DNA of 64,000 nt from the NCBI RefSeq assembly GCF_002564045.1, contig NZ_PDJK01000002.1:2232001-2296000 (forward strand). Direction: 5' to 3'. A program made the position numbers and the translations under genes. This DNA comes from Amycolatopsis sulphurea (GTDB taxonomy: Bacteria > Actinomycetota > Actinomycetes > Mycobacteriales > Pseudonocardiaceae). The notes below the pieces were generated by a model, which ran no database searches, was not told the DNA's origin, and was given only the letters and a program-made list of their open reading frames with translations. Positions 15,157 through 23,952 of this stretch are shown one piece after another. How positions within the stretch are numbered: the stretch's first letter is position 1; each line of letters opens with the position of its first letter.

Positions 15157-15208
15157 TTGAACAGGCGCGATCGCCTCCCGTAGTGTGATCTTCCAGCTAC
15201 GGGGAGGA
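15157..15208 (+). promoter_or_regulatory. Predicted promoter with internal inverted repeat and strong ribosome site
   Basis: A -35-like TTGAAC (15157-15162) and a -10-like TAGTGT (15181-15186) are separated by 18 bp. The spacer contains AGGCG-CGAT-CGCCT (15163-15176), a perfect inverted repeat placed where a repressor would block the promoter. GGGGAGGA (15201-15208) precedes the ATG at 15216. This should drive the three-gene WXG100-like cassette. Confidence 0.55.
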
Positions 15209-15215
15209 GTACACA

Positions 15216-15524
15216 ATGGGGTTCCGGACGGTGCCGGACGCACTAAGGGCGGCCGGGCGCACGGGTGGTGACGCGGTCGGTCAGCTGCACGGCGCGGACT
15301 GCGGACAGCCCACCAGCGGCGTGGCCACGGCGGTGCCGGGCGGCCGGGCTGCGGGTGCCGCCGCCAGCTTCAGCGATGGCTGGGGGCGTACGTTCAGCCA
15401 GTGGTGCGGAGACGCGGAACGCTACAGCGGCGACCTCGGCACCGCCGCCGAGAACTATCAGCGGGGTGACCAGGCCGCCGCCACCAGCGCCGAGGACGCG
15501 GGACGGCTGCGAGGCCCACGCTGA
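15216..15524 (+). CDS. WXG100/EspC-like small protein (type VII-type substrate or partner)
   Basis: 102 residues, helical, Ala/Gly-rich, with DGWGRTFSQWCGDAERYSGDL giving an approximate W-x-G and a Trp in the second helix, and a helical end AAENYQRGDQAAATSAEDAG. Length and helix-turn-helix layout match the WXG100/EspC-like proteins that pair with larger ESX substrates. No signal peptide. Two Cys are unusual. Its stop overlaps the hydrolase start (TGATG), so both are made together. A role in targeting the hydrolase to type VII secretion is inferred from size and position. Confidence 0.6.
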   Translation: MGFRTVPDALRAAGRTGGDAVGQLHGADCGQPTSGVATAVPGGRAAGAAASFSDGWGRTFSQWCGDAERYSGDLGTAAENYQRGDQAAATSAEDAGRLRGPR

Positions 15525-17305
15525 TGGTCAGTCTGTCCGACGTCAAGCGGTGGAACACCGGCCAGCTCGACGAGATCGCCCACACCATGCAGCAGCGCTT
15601 GCAGATCCTCACCCACTCCGGTGACGACTTCGGCAAGGTCATGCCAGTGGAAGGCTGGGCGGGGCCGGCCGCCGACAACGCGGGATCAGCGCACCACAGC
15701 CTGATGTCGCGTATCGACAAGCTCGCCGCCGGGGCGAGCATCGTGGCTAAGGCGCTCGGCCAGGCCGCGGATGCGATCACCGGCGTGCAGCACGCCATCA
15801 CCAACGCCGAAGAACTCGCCCGCAAGTACGGCTACCAGATCGCCGACAACGGCACCGTCACCGACAGCTACCCCGACGACAAGGCGCCCCCGGAGCTGAA
15901 CCCGGACGACCGGGCCCGCGCCCGCACCGAAGTCGCCGACGCCGTCGCCCAGGCGCTGCGCACCGCCGACGACATCGACAACGATCTCGCCTCCGTCTTC
16001 GACCGTGCCAACCACGGCGACTTCGGTACCGGCGACGAAGCCACCGTCACCGCGGCCGCCGCCGACGGCGCCAAAGACCCCGGTCTGACGTTGCCGGAAC
16101 CGCCTAAAGACGGCACACCGAGCCAGAACGCGGGCTGGTGGAACTCCCTGTCGCCGGCCGGGCAAGCGATTCTGCTGCGCGATCACCCGGACTGGCTCGG
16201 CAACCTCGACGGCCTACCGGGCGCGGTCCGCTCCCAGGCCAACATCGCCCGCATTCCCGGCGAGCGCGTCGACCTCCAGCGCCAGCTCGCAGCGGCGCAA
16301 GCCTACATCGACCAAGTCAAGGGGATACCCGACCCGACGGCCGGGCTAGTGTCCAATGCCATTGGCGAATATCAAAAGATCGAAGCGAAACTGAAGTCAC
16401 TGGACGTCATCGATTCGACACTGTCCGAGGGTAACCGCCAACTATTGACGCTCGACACATCAGGTGAGCGCGTCAAGGCAGCCATCGCGGTGGGCAACGT
16501 AGACACCGCCGAGCATGTGGCTGTGTTCACGCCCGGTTTTACGTCCACCGTTGATGGAAGCCTCAAAGGCTACGACAACGATATGCAAAACCTCAGTCAG
16601 CACAGTCAGAACATCTCCAATCGTTTCGGCGACGGCGGAAGTGTGGCGACCGTTACATGGATCGGCTATGAAGCGCCGCAAACTTCCGATGTCTTGAACC
16701 CTGACCTGTCGGTCGGTAGCGACAACCTGGCGAAGATCGGCGCACACAAGCTCGACGGATTCCTCAACGGTCTCGGCGCGTCCCACGATATCCACAATCA
16801 GCCACTGCACCTGACCGCACTGGGCCACTCCTACGGCAGCCTGACCACCGGTATTGCCCTCCAGCAGCACACCCCAGTTCATGACGCGGTGGTCTTCGGG
16901 TCGCCGGGCCTCGATATGCAGACACCCAGCGACCTCAAGGTGCCGCAAGGACACATGTTCTCAGAGTGGTCAGATCAGGACCCGGTGCCCCGTCTGGACA
17001 TCGCCCACAACTTCGGCACTTCGCCGTATCAGGGAATCTCTGGTGGGTCGGTCGCCAGCATCGAGCAGTTGTCGACCGGTGACGCAACCGGCCTTGGCGG
17101 ACAACCGCTGCACGCCACGCACGAACACGGTCAGTACCTCGACAACAACTCCACGAGCCAGTACAACATGGCGAATGTCGTTGCAGGCCGGCCGGATCTC
17201 ACAGTGCGGCATGTGCAGCCGTGGGAGGTGCCATCGCCACCTCCAGCGCCAGGCCAGCCGATCCCTGCGCCGCCTGGCCGCGACCCGCAACCGCCCCCTC
17301 GATGA
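15524..17305 (+). CDS. Alpha/beta hydrolase (DUF1023-like) with WXG100-like N-terminus
   Basis: 593 residues. The first ~110 are helical (SDVKRWNTGQLDEIAHTMQQ, VEGWAGPAADNAG), like the N-terminal part of ESX-secreted proteins. The middle is helical/linker. From about 330 there is a DUF1023-type alpha/beta hydrolase: AVFTPGFTST, VTWIGYEAPQ, the nucleophile elbow ALGHSYGSLTTG, then DAVVFGSPGLD, the acid region and DPVPRLD, with a late His (THEHGQYL). The tail is Pro-rich. Related hydrolases occur as type VII substrates or toxins. It overlaps the genes on both sides by a few bases. Substrate unknown. Confidence 0.8.
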   Translation: MVSLSDVKRWNTGQLDEIAHTMQQRLQILTHSGDDFGKVMPVEGWAGPAADNAGSAHHSLMSRIDKLAAGASIVAKALGQAADAITGVQHAITNAEELARKYGYQIADNGTVTDSYPDDKAPPELNPDDRARARTEVADAVAQALRTADDIDNDLASVFDRANHGDFGTGDEATVTAAAADGAKDPGLTLPEPPKDGTPSQNAGWWNSLSPAGQAILLRDHPDWLGNLDGLPGAVRSQANIARIPGERVDLQRQLAAAQAYIDQVKGIPDPTAGLVSNAIGEYQKIEAKLKSLDVIDSTLSEGNRQLLTLDTSGERVKAAIAVGNVDTAEHVAVFTPGFTSTVDGSLKGYDNDMQNLSQHSQNISNRFGDGGSVATVTWIGYEAPQTSDVLNPDLSVGSDNLAKIGAHKLDGFLNGLGASHDIHNQPLHLTALGHSYGSLTTGIALQQHTPVHDAVVFGSPGLDMQTPSDLKVPQGHMFSEWSDQDPVPRLDIAHNFGTSPYQGISGGSVASIEQLSTGDATGLGGQPLHATHEHGQYLDNNSTSQYNMANVVAGRPDLTVRHVQPWEVPSPPPAPGQPIPAPPGRDPQPPPR

Positions 17306-17907
17306 AAGTCAGACGCAGCCTCATGAAGCACAACCTTGTCCTGGCCGCCGTCGTATGTGTGGCTTTGATGGCCAGTGCGTGTGGACCAGACGTACCCCCG
17401 GAGACCACGGTGAGCCAGAAGACCGAGCAGTTCAACGAGCTGATGAAGCGGCCGGATATCGACCGGGCCGCTGCTGGATACGAGGAACTGTATGCCAAGG
17501 TGCGCGAGCAAGTAACGGCAGAAGTGCCAGCGCTGAAATGGGAGGTGGCAAACCCGGAGTCTTCCGCCGCTTGCGGCAATGACTTCGCGGCGGTAAACGC
17601 CGACCTCCGAAAAAACGATGCCGAAGTGAAGGGCCTCGCCAACTGGGTTGCCAAGGGCAACCTTCCAGATTTCCAATGGAAGCACGTTGCATCAACGGTC
17701 GGACAGGTGGCAGGAACATATGGGTTCGGCGGCGGCGAAGTGGTGGTAGACCAACCAGGCAATCATGAAATCGTGTTTCGTGATCAGTACAACGCCGAGC
17801 TCAACTTTGGGACTGCCGTCAACACCACGCTTCTCTTGCGCACGGGTTGCCACTTGACCGCCGAAGCGAAGAAGCGTGGAACACCAGCTGCTCCGCCGAC
17901 GTACTGA
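17302..17907 (+). CDS. LppA-like secreted lipoprotein
   Basis: 201 residues from the ATG at 17302, whose first bases overlap the hydrolase stop (ATGA). Signal: MKVRRSLMKHNLVLAAVVC with lipobox-like ASAC (VALMASACG, Cys about 27). The mature part starts with PDVPPETTVSQKTEQFNELM and contains YEELYAKVREQVTAEVPAL, a Cys in SSAACGNDF and a closing RTGCHLTAEAKKRG, suggesting a disulfide. This resembles LppA-family lipoproteins found near DUF1023 hydrolase genes. As the last gene of the cassette it may be an immunity or surface-anchoring partner; this is inferred from position only. Confidence 0.7.
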   Translation: MKVRRSLMKHNLVLAAVVCVALMASACGPDVPPETTVSQKTEQFNELMKRPDIDRAAAGYEELYAKVREQVTAEVPALKWEVANPESSAACGNDFAAVNADLRKNDAEVKGLANWVAKGNLPDFQWKHVASTVGQVAGTYGFGGGEVVVDQPGNHEIVFRDQYNAELNFGTAVNTTLLLRTGCHLTAEAKKRGTPAAPPTY

Positions 17908-18108
17908 ATTCCGGCGACTCCGCACATCTGCGCCCAACATGAAAGATGGGCCCGGCCACAAGGCTGGGCTACCTTACCCAGCATTCTGCGCCTACGTAGG
18001 GGGGGCGTCCCTGGCCGGCCTGCGCACCGACACCGCCCGCCGCGCCTCGGGCACCTGGACGGACGACGCCGCGCCCGTGCCCGGCATAATCCCGGTCGGG
18101 GACAGCGC

Positions 18109-18390
18109 TCATATGTCTTCGGGCCACCAGTTGCGTTGGTAGTCGGGGTGGGTGTTGTAGACCTCGGCGAGGTGCCGGAGGACCGCCGCGTGGGCGGTGA
18201 GTATGGCGATGGTGCCGGGGTCGTCGGGGAAGGATCGTACGAGGTCGCGGGCTTCGTAGGCGCGGTTCATGATGCGAACTTTGGCTTCGATGTCTTTGAA
18301 CGCTTCGGCGCGGCGGGTGGGGTTGGCGGCTTCCTCGTCCAGTCGTGCGTCCAGGAAGGCGGCGACGGCGTCGAAGCGGGCGAGGTCCAC
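18109..18390 (-). CDS. DUF6221-like small protein
   Basis: 93 residues from a GTG at 18390: MDLARFDAVAAFLDARLDEE, a coiled helix with KDIEAKVRIMNRAYEARDLV, then AAVLRHLAEVYNTHPDYQRNWWPED. The His-Pro-Asp-Tyr and Trp-rich ending is the signature I associate with the DUF6221 family, which is common in actinobacterial phages and mobile elements. Function unknown. It is the only leftward gene in this half of the element, sitting after the convergent lipoprotein gene with a 201-bp gap. Confidence 0.7.
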   Translation of the reverse strand: MDLARFDAVAAFLDARLDEEAANPTRRAEAFKDIEAKVRIMNRAYEARDLVRSFPDDPGTIAILTAHAAVLRHLAEVYNTHPDYQRNWWPEDI

Positions 18391-19282
18391 GCGGGAACGC
18401 TAGCCGCGAGCGGTTATGCCCGCCAAGCAGGCAGCAATATTCACCCGAATGGACCATTGATCGTGGGAATAACCTCAGGCATTCTGGAGAGTCCTGGGTT
18501 GCGATGTTGATCTGCCCGCGAGTGGACCGGAAGGAGGGTAGCGCGGGTGGCGACGATGTCGCAGCGCGGGCGTCACCCGGGTTGACCGGCCGGACGACCC
18601 TCCTCGGATTGGGGGCGTCTGGAGTTGAGGTCCCGGTGGCGCGCAGCGTCCCGGCCGTGTCCAGCGCACGCGGCACCCCCGGCGGGGGTGTCTTGGTGGT
18701 AGTGAGGGTTCATGTACCGGCTATCTAGAGCCGGACCCCTTGAGCATCCGCGACAGTGCCCGAGACCGAAGGCTTCTGCGCTGCTGACCTTGTCGCCGTC
18801 CGGCGTTCCGACGATCCCTCGCGTCTGCGCCCGCTGGGTGCGCGCCTGATCGTCGTACGCCGCACCTGGCCAGCCCTCACCCCATGCGTTGCGTCTCGCC
18901 GTTGGTTGCCGTGTCGCACAGGACCTGAAGCCGGATTGCCTCGCGCGGCGGCCGATTGGGCGCCGTTCGGGTGAATTTGGCTGCTTGGTGTCTAAAAACA
19001 GCGCTATTTCCGGCCTCTTGAGGTGAAGCCGGGACCTTGTCCGTCCCGGCTCGCCGTGCGAGATGTCCGGGCAGGGAGGGAAATCGGTCTGCAAAAACCC
19101 GCCGGTAACCCCGCCTTGAGAACAGTGAAGGGAGGAACGGTCGCTGGTCTGACCGGGGCGTGCGCATCGCGGATGCCCGAGAACACCTGAAGCAGGAGAT
19201 GTTTGCGGTCTCGCCTGTGTGGCGGACGGGTTTGTGCTGCCCGCCCGTGTCGTCGACGCACGTCTACTCTGGAGGTTTTCCG
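18391..19282. other. Long non-coding stretch before the transfer genes; candidate transfer origin
   Basis: About 890 bp with no supported gene. It contains two perfect hairpins close together, CACCCCC-GGC-GGGGGTG (18674-18690) and CCGGCT-ATCTAG-AGCCGG (18717-18734), and several AT-richer patches (near 18435-18480, 18985-19010, 19090). It ends with GGAGG just before the TTG start at 19283. Position directly upstream of the transfer genes would suit a conjugative origin or clt locus, but no nic or binding site is recognised. Confidence 0.4.
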
Positions 19283-20683
19283 TTGCTACACAACAATGTT
19301 AACACGACAGGGACAATAAGTGCAGCCCCGGCCGGGCCGGGGTCGTGCACGGGGTCGCCGCTGACGCGGCTGATCTGCGACCCAGGGCAAACGGTCACCG
19401 GGTTCATGGCGTGGGTGTCGCACACGCTGTGGTCGCTGCTTCAGGCGTGGTGGCCGTTGCTGGTCGTCGCGGCCGCGCTCGCGTTGGTGGCGGGCGCGGT
19501 GCTGGTGCGGGTGGTGCGGGCCCGGCGGGCGCGGGAGATGGCCGGGGCGCGGTTTTTTGAGATTACCCCGCCGCACCGGCTGCCCGCCGAGGGTGCGGTG
19601 CCGTTGTGGCGGCTGCTCGCGGCGACACTCGCCGAACGGCCCTCGCGGACGCGGGTCGCGCTGGAGCTGTGGGCCGATGACGTCGGCGGCCGTATTCGCG
19701 CGGGCCTGTGGGTGCCGGGTGGCGCTCCGGCCCGCGCGATCGCGCGGGCGGTGACGCAAGCGTGGCCCGGGTGCGGGCTGGCCGAGACCGCGCCGCCGGA
19801 GTTGCCGCGTGGCGCGGTGGGGGCGACGGAGCTGGTGCCTCGTGAGGGGCCGTGGGCGCCGCTGGTCGATCACCAGCACCGCCCCGAACGCGGCCCCGTG
19901 GCAGTGGAGGACGAACCGTTGCGGGCGGTGCTGGAGTCGCTGGCGGACATCGCGGCCAAGAGTTTGTTCGCCTCGGTGCAGGTGGTGGTGTCCCCGGCAC
20001 GCGGCACCGGTCGGCGCGGCCGTGGCGCGGCGGGCCGGCGTGGCCTGGGCGGGTGGGTCGGCCGGGGGCTGCGCGTTCTGCTGCGCGGCCTGCTCAACTC
20101 CGTGGAGGGGGCGCTCTCCTCGTCGTCTCGGTCGTCATCGGCGGGGTCGCGTGGCGCGTCGTCGCGGACAGCGGCCGAGCCGGATCCGGTGGTGGTGGCG
20201 CGGCAGCGGGCAGCCGAGGCCAAGCGGAAGGCGGGGCCGCATCTGCGGGCCACGGTGCGGCTGGTGGTCGCCGGAACCCGCAAGGCGGGCCCGGCGCGGC
20301 GGGCCACGCGCGAGCTTGCGGGGGTGCTGGCCGCGCTGGCGACCGACGAGCACGTCACGGCCCGCCTGCGGGTCCGGCGCGCTGTGGGGAAGGTCGACTG
20401 TTACGAGCACGGGCGGGGGCTCATCGCCAGCACCCGCGAACTGGCGGCGCTGTGGCACCTGCCGCACGAGCCCGGCAGCCATGGCCTGCCGCATCCGGAG
20501 GTGCCGCAACGCAAGGCCGACCGTGCGCTGCCCCGTCTCGATGACTACCGCCACCGTGACGACCGGCGCCGTGATGACCGGCGCCGTGATGACCGCCACG
20601 GTGCCCGGCCGCCGCGCCGCCCGGGCCGGCATCCGGGACACGAGCGGCGCGACGGGTCCGGGGGTGAGCGGGATGCGGCCTGA
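19283..20683 (+). CDS. Conjugal transfer membrane protein (N-terminal TM, charged C-terminus)
   Basis: 466 residues from a TTG at 19283 preceded by GGAGG seven bases away; ATG at about 19406 (MAWVSHTLW) is an alternative. One long hydrophobic segment lies near residue 55-75 (LVVAAALALVAGAVLVRVV). A soluble region then has FFEITPPHRLPAEGAVPLWRLL and RVALELWADDVGGRIRAGLWVPGG, the pattern found upstream of HerA/TraG-type ATPases in actinobacterial elements. The C-terminus is Arg/His/Asp repeats. The stop lies within the ATPase start region, so the two are coupled. Specific function unknown; a partner of the ATPase is inferred. Confidence 0.65.
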   Translation: MLHNNVNTTGTISAAPAGPGSCTGSPLTRLICDPGQTVTGFMAWVSHTLWSLLQAWWPLLVVAAALALVAGAVLVRVVRARRAREMAGARFFEITPPHRLPAEGAVPLWRLLAATLAERPSRTRVALELWADDVGGRIRAGLWVPGGAPARAIARAVTQAWPGCGLAETAPPELPRGAVGATELVPREGPWAPLVDHQHRPERGPVAVEDEPLRAVLESLADIAAKSLFASVQVVVSPARGTGRRGRGAAGRRGLGGWVGRGLRVLLRGLLNSVEGALSSSSRSSSAGSRGASSRTAAEPDPVVVARQRAAEAKRKAGPHLRATVRLVVAGTRKAGPARRATRELAGVLAALATDEHVTARLRVRRAVGKVDCYEHGRGLIASTRELAALWHLPHEPGSHGLPHPEVPQRKADRALPRLDDYRHRDDRRRDDRRRDDRHGARPPRRPGRHPGHERRDGSGGERDAA

Positions 20684-22200
20684 CAGCCACCGCCACGGCC
20701 GGCACGGCACCGGCCAGCACGGCCCGGGCCACGACGGTGCGGGGTTGGTGATCACCCCGTTCACCGATCCGGCTCGGCAGTCTCCGAAGCTGCTTGGCGC
20801 GACCACTACTGGTCTCGCGGAGCTGGTCGGGGTGAGCGTGCCCGACGCCCGGCATCACCTGCACGTGCAAGGGGTGACCGGGGTGGGTAAGTCCACCTGG
20901 CTCGCCCATCACGTGCTCGGCGAGGCCGACGCGGGGCGCGGGGTGGTGCTGCTCGACCCGCAAGGCGACCTCGCCACCAACGTCATCGACCGGCTACCAG
21001 GAGACTGCGGGGATCGGCTGGTGATCCTCGACCCCGACGAACACGCGGGCGCCGGCCGCGTTCAACGTCCTGCACGCCCCTGACCCGGGACTGCGGGCGT
21101 TGGTGGCCGATGGGGTGGTGTCGGTGTTCCGCCGCCTCTACGCCGCCTCGTGGGGGCCGCGCATGGACGACCTCATGCGCGCCGCCTGCCTCACCCTGAT
21201 CCGCCGGGACGGCTCGACACTGGCCGATATCGTCCCCCTGCTGCAACACGCCGGATTTCGGCGTGAGGTGCTGGCCGAGGTCGGCGAGCCCGAAGGGCTG
21301 GAAGGGTTCTGGGCCGCGTTCGACGAGGCCACCCCGGCGCAGCGGGGCCAGCTGGTCGCGCCGGTCACCTCCCGCCTGCGGTCGGTCCTGACGCGCCCGT
21401 TCGCCCGGACCCTGCTCGGCGCGGCGAGGTCGAGTTTCACCCTCGCCGACGTCCTGGACGGCGGCATCCTCATCGCCCGCCTCCCCAAGGGAGCCATCGG
21501 GGAAGACTTCTCGCGGCTGGTGGGGTCGTTGCTGATCGCCCGGTTGTGGCAGGAGATCACCCGCCGCGCCACCCGCCCGCCCGCGCGGCGGCCGGACGCG
21601 ACGATCGTGGTGGACGAGTGTCACAACTTCCTGCACCTGCCCATCGGCGTCGACGACGCCCTCGCCGAAGCCCGCGGCTACCGGGTCTCGCTCGTGCTGG
21701 CGCATCAGCATCAGGCCCAGTTGCCGCCGGATGTGCGGGAAGGCATCGACGCCAACGCCCGGAATAAGGTGTACTTCACGGTGTCGCCGGACGACGCGCG
21801 CCGCCTGGTGCGGCACGTCGCCCCGGACATCGACGAACACGGCCTGCGCCGCCGCCCGGCGTTTCAGGTCGTCGCCCGCGCCGTCGCGGGCGGCCGGGAC
21901 ACGCCGGCGTGCACCCTGGACACTCTGCCGCTGCCAGCCGCGCCACCCGGCCGAGGCGCGACGTTGCGAAGCGCGGCGCGGGCACGGACCGGGCTGTCAC
22001 GACAGGCGCGCGGCGAAGGTGACTCGGCGCGCAGGCTTGACACGACACCCGCCGTCGGTGCGGCCGCGCACGCGTTGCGGCAGCACTGGAACGCCAACCC
22101 CGGCACCGTTTTCGGTAACGGCAATTCGGTGGACAACTCGGTGGGCAACTCGTGGGCAGCCTATGAGTTGCCTACCGAGTTGCCGCCCGAGGCCGCCTGA
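20673..22200 (+). pseudogene. HerA/TraG-type transfer ATPase with a +1 frameshift
   Basis: The first part (ATG at 20673, GTG at 20664 also possible) has Walker A GVTGVGKST, then GVVLLDPQGDLATN (Walker B) and LVILDPDEH. It then shifts: near 21045-21050 the frame changes and the rest is in another frame, from FNVLHAPDPGLRALVADGVV through SVFRRLYAASWGP, TIVVDECHNFLHLP and VSLVLAHQHQAQLP to the end at 22200. Removing one G from the GGG run at 21047-21049 restores DEHAAPAAFNVLHAP. If the extra G is real, transfer is disabled; it may also be a sequencing error. Intact, it would be a DNA-pumping ATPase for conjugation. Confidence 0.8.
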
Positions 22201-22231
22201 ACCCCCTGGATAGGTCCACTGTGGAGGAGCT

Positions 22232-23152
22232 ATGCCCGTGCCCCAACTTCCTAGGAATACCTACCCCCAACCCCCGCGGGTGCAACTACAACCCGCCAGC
22301 ACCGGCGAGGCGCTGGCCCGCTCACGCGGCCTGACCGAGCGGGACATGTCGTTGCTGTCCTACCTGGACCGGCACCGCGTACTCACCGCAGTTCAGGTCA
22401 CGCGGCTGCTGTTCGGCTCGCCGCATCACGCCCGCCACCGGCTCACCGCCCTGTATCAGCGTGGGGTGCTGGCGCGGTTCCGGCGCGAGGTCTGGCCCGG
22501 CTCCCAACCGTGGCGCTACACCCTCGGCCACGTCGGCGCGACCGTGCACGCCGCCGCCACCGAAACCCCACTACCGAAACCCTCGACCGTCACCGAGAAA
22601 GTCTTGCGGCTGGCGCACTCGCCGCACACCGAGCACCTGCTTGGCGTGAACGAGTTCTTCACCCGCCTCGCCGGGGCGGCGCGAGCACGCGAGGGGTACG
22701 CGCTCGCGCAGTGGTGGCCGGAAACCATCACCGCCGACGCCTGCGCCGGGATCGTCCGCCCGGACGGCTACGGCGAATACAGCGACCCGCACGGCACCCT
22801 CGGGTTCTTCTACGAACACGACACCGGCACCGAGACCCTCGACACCCTCACCGACAAAATCACCAAATACGCCGAACTGGCCCGCGCCGGCATCGGCAAA
22901 CCCGTCCTCTTCCGGTTGCCCAGCGCCGTGCGGGAACGGAACCTGCACGAGGCCATCACGCGCCGATGGCCTGGCAGGGTGCCCGTCCCGGTCGCCACCA
23001 CCGCTGCCGATCACCCGGCGCCGAACGAGCCCGCCACGGACGCGATATGGCTGCCCGCCGGGCAGACCCGGCGCCGCGCCCTCACCCAGCTCGCGGCACG
23101 GCGCGGCGCACCCGCACACCAATACTCGGTGCCGCGACAGGCAGCGGCGTGA
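22232..23152 (+). CDS. Replication-relaxation family protein
   Basis: 306 residues, ATG with GGAGGAG eight bases upstream. Contains a winged-helix region (SLLSYLDRHRVLTAVQVTRLLFG, then HHARHRLTALYQRGVLARF, residues 40-85) and a nuclease-like region with HLLGVNEFFTRLAGAAR, WWPE, VRPDGYGEY and FFYEHDTGTETLDTLTDKITKYAEL. These are the hallmarks of the replication-relaxation family found in actinobacterial mobile elements, thought to act in plasmid-type replication or mobilisation. It follows the ATPase gene and its stop overlaps the next GTG. Confidence 0.85.
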   Translation: MPVPQLPRNTYPQPPRVQLQPASTGEALARSRGLTERDMSLLSYLDRHRVLTAVQVTRLLFGSPHHARHRLTALYQRGVLARFRREVWPGSQPWRYTLGHVGATVHAAATETPLPKPSTVTEKVLRLAHSPHTEHLLGVNEFFTRLAGAARAREGYALAQWWPETITADACAGIVRPDGYGEYSDPHGTLGFFYEHDTGTETLDTLTDKITKYAELARAGIGKPVLFRLPSAVRERNLHEAITRRWPGRVPVPVATTAADHPAPNEPATDAIWLPAGQTRRRALTQLAARRGAPAHQYSVPRQAAA

Positions 23153-23439
23153 ACCAGGCCCGCCCCATCCGCCGCCCCATCCGCGCGGGTGCCGGCTGTC
23201 GGCGGCGCGGCCGGCCGCGATGGCCCGTCGCGCTCTGCATCGGTCACCGTGCCGGGCAGCGCGCCGTGTTCGACCTCGCCGCCGGACGATCCGTCCCGTC
23301 CCGGGCACACGAGGACCGGCGAGACGGGGCGGGACACCCGGTCTCGCCCGCTGATTCGGAACGAGACTCCGAGTCTCGGCCCGTCCCGCTGGTCTCGGAG
23401 CCGGTCCCGCATCTGTCTCGCCCACTGATTCGGAGGTGA
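23149..23439 (+). CDS. Small Arg-rich protein coupled to the replication-relaxation gene
   Basis: 96 residues from GTG 23149 (GTGA overlap with the previous stop). The sequence is Arg/Pro-rich at first (NQARPIRRPIRAGAGCRRRG), then VALCIGHRAGQRAVFDLAAGRS and a Ser/Glu/Arg tail. Coupling supports translation; composition is weak support. Its stop lies inside the first copy of a 17-bp direct repeat. No function is apparent. Confidence 0.4.
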   Translation: MNQARPIRRPIRAGAGCRRRGRPRWPVALCIGHRAGQRAVFDLAAGRSVPSRAHEDRRDGAGHPVSPADSERDSESRPVPLVSEPVPHLSRPLIRR

Positions 23440-23518
23440 CCACCGGGGCGAGCTGTAATCCGGGATTACAGGCGAGGCCTTCCCGCTACCTGTGTCGACC
23501 GCTGATTCGGAGGTGACC
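23425..23518. repeat. 17-bp direct repeats flanking a 19-bp palindrome
   Basis: CTGATTCGGAGGTGACC occurs at 23425-23441 and 23502-23518. Between them, CTGTAATCC-G-GGATTACAG (23453-23471) is a perfect 19-bp palindrome and AT-rich in a GC-rich setting. It looks like a repressor operator upstream of the pre-integrase gene, but the binding protein is unknown. Confidence 0.55.
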
Positions 23519-23842
23519 CGCCCCGCCACACCCATGCCCTGCCCGCCGACGCCCGTCAAGGAGACACCCGCCGTGCCAGCCGCCACGCCACGCCCACCCC
23601 GCAACACCCACGCCCACACCGAAGCCGCCACCGACACCGACGACGCTGGCAACGATCCCGGCGGCGTGGTGCTGCCGTTCCGCCGACCGTCCACACGAGA
23701 CCAGGTGTGGACGGTGGAGGCCGTCGACACCGAACCCATGACCGCCCAGCAGTACGACCACGCGGTGACCGCGCTCGCCGCACTCATCGGAGCGTGGAAA
23801 GACCGCCGCGATACCAGCGGCAGCACCGAAAAAGCCGCCTAA
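23492..23842 (+). CDS. Small protein upstream of the integrase
   Basis: 116 residues from a GTG at 23492; another in-frame GTG at 23513 is possible. A disordered Pro/Thr half (residues 1-55) precedes a compact helical end: VVLPFRRPSTRDQVWTVEAV, DTEPMTAQQYDHAVTALAAL and IGAWKDRRD. The helical end looks conserved-type and could be a recombination directionality or accessory factor, given its place just before the integrase, but no such family match is visible. It is followed by a weak AACGGG/CCCGTT hairpin at 23843-23863. Confidence 0.55.
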   Translation: MSTADSEVTRPATPMPCPPTPVKETPAVPAATPRPPRNTHAHTEAATDTDDAGNDPGGVVLPFRRPSTRDQVWTVEAVDTEPMTAQQYDHAVTALAALIGAWKDRRDTSGSTEKAA

Positions 23843-23952
23843 AACGGGCTGAGAAAACCCGTTGGGGCGCTTCACTTTCCCGTTCGCTTTTGGGACAATG
23901 GAAGCAACGGGGATCATGGCCGCCACCAGCGGTTTTAAGTGAATGTTAGTAG

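Noticed and set aside
18573..19094. Minus-strand frame in the gap before the transfer genes
   Set aside because: Arg/Gly/Ser-rich throughout, no ribosome binding site and no resemblance to known element proteins.
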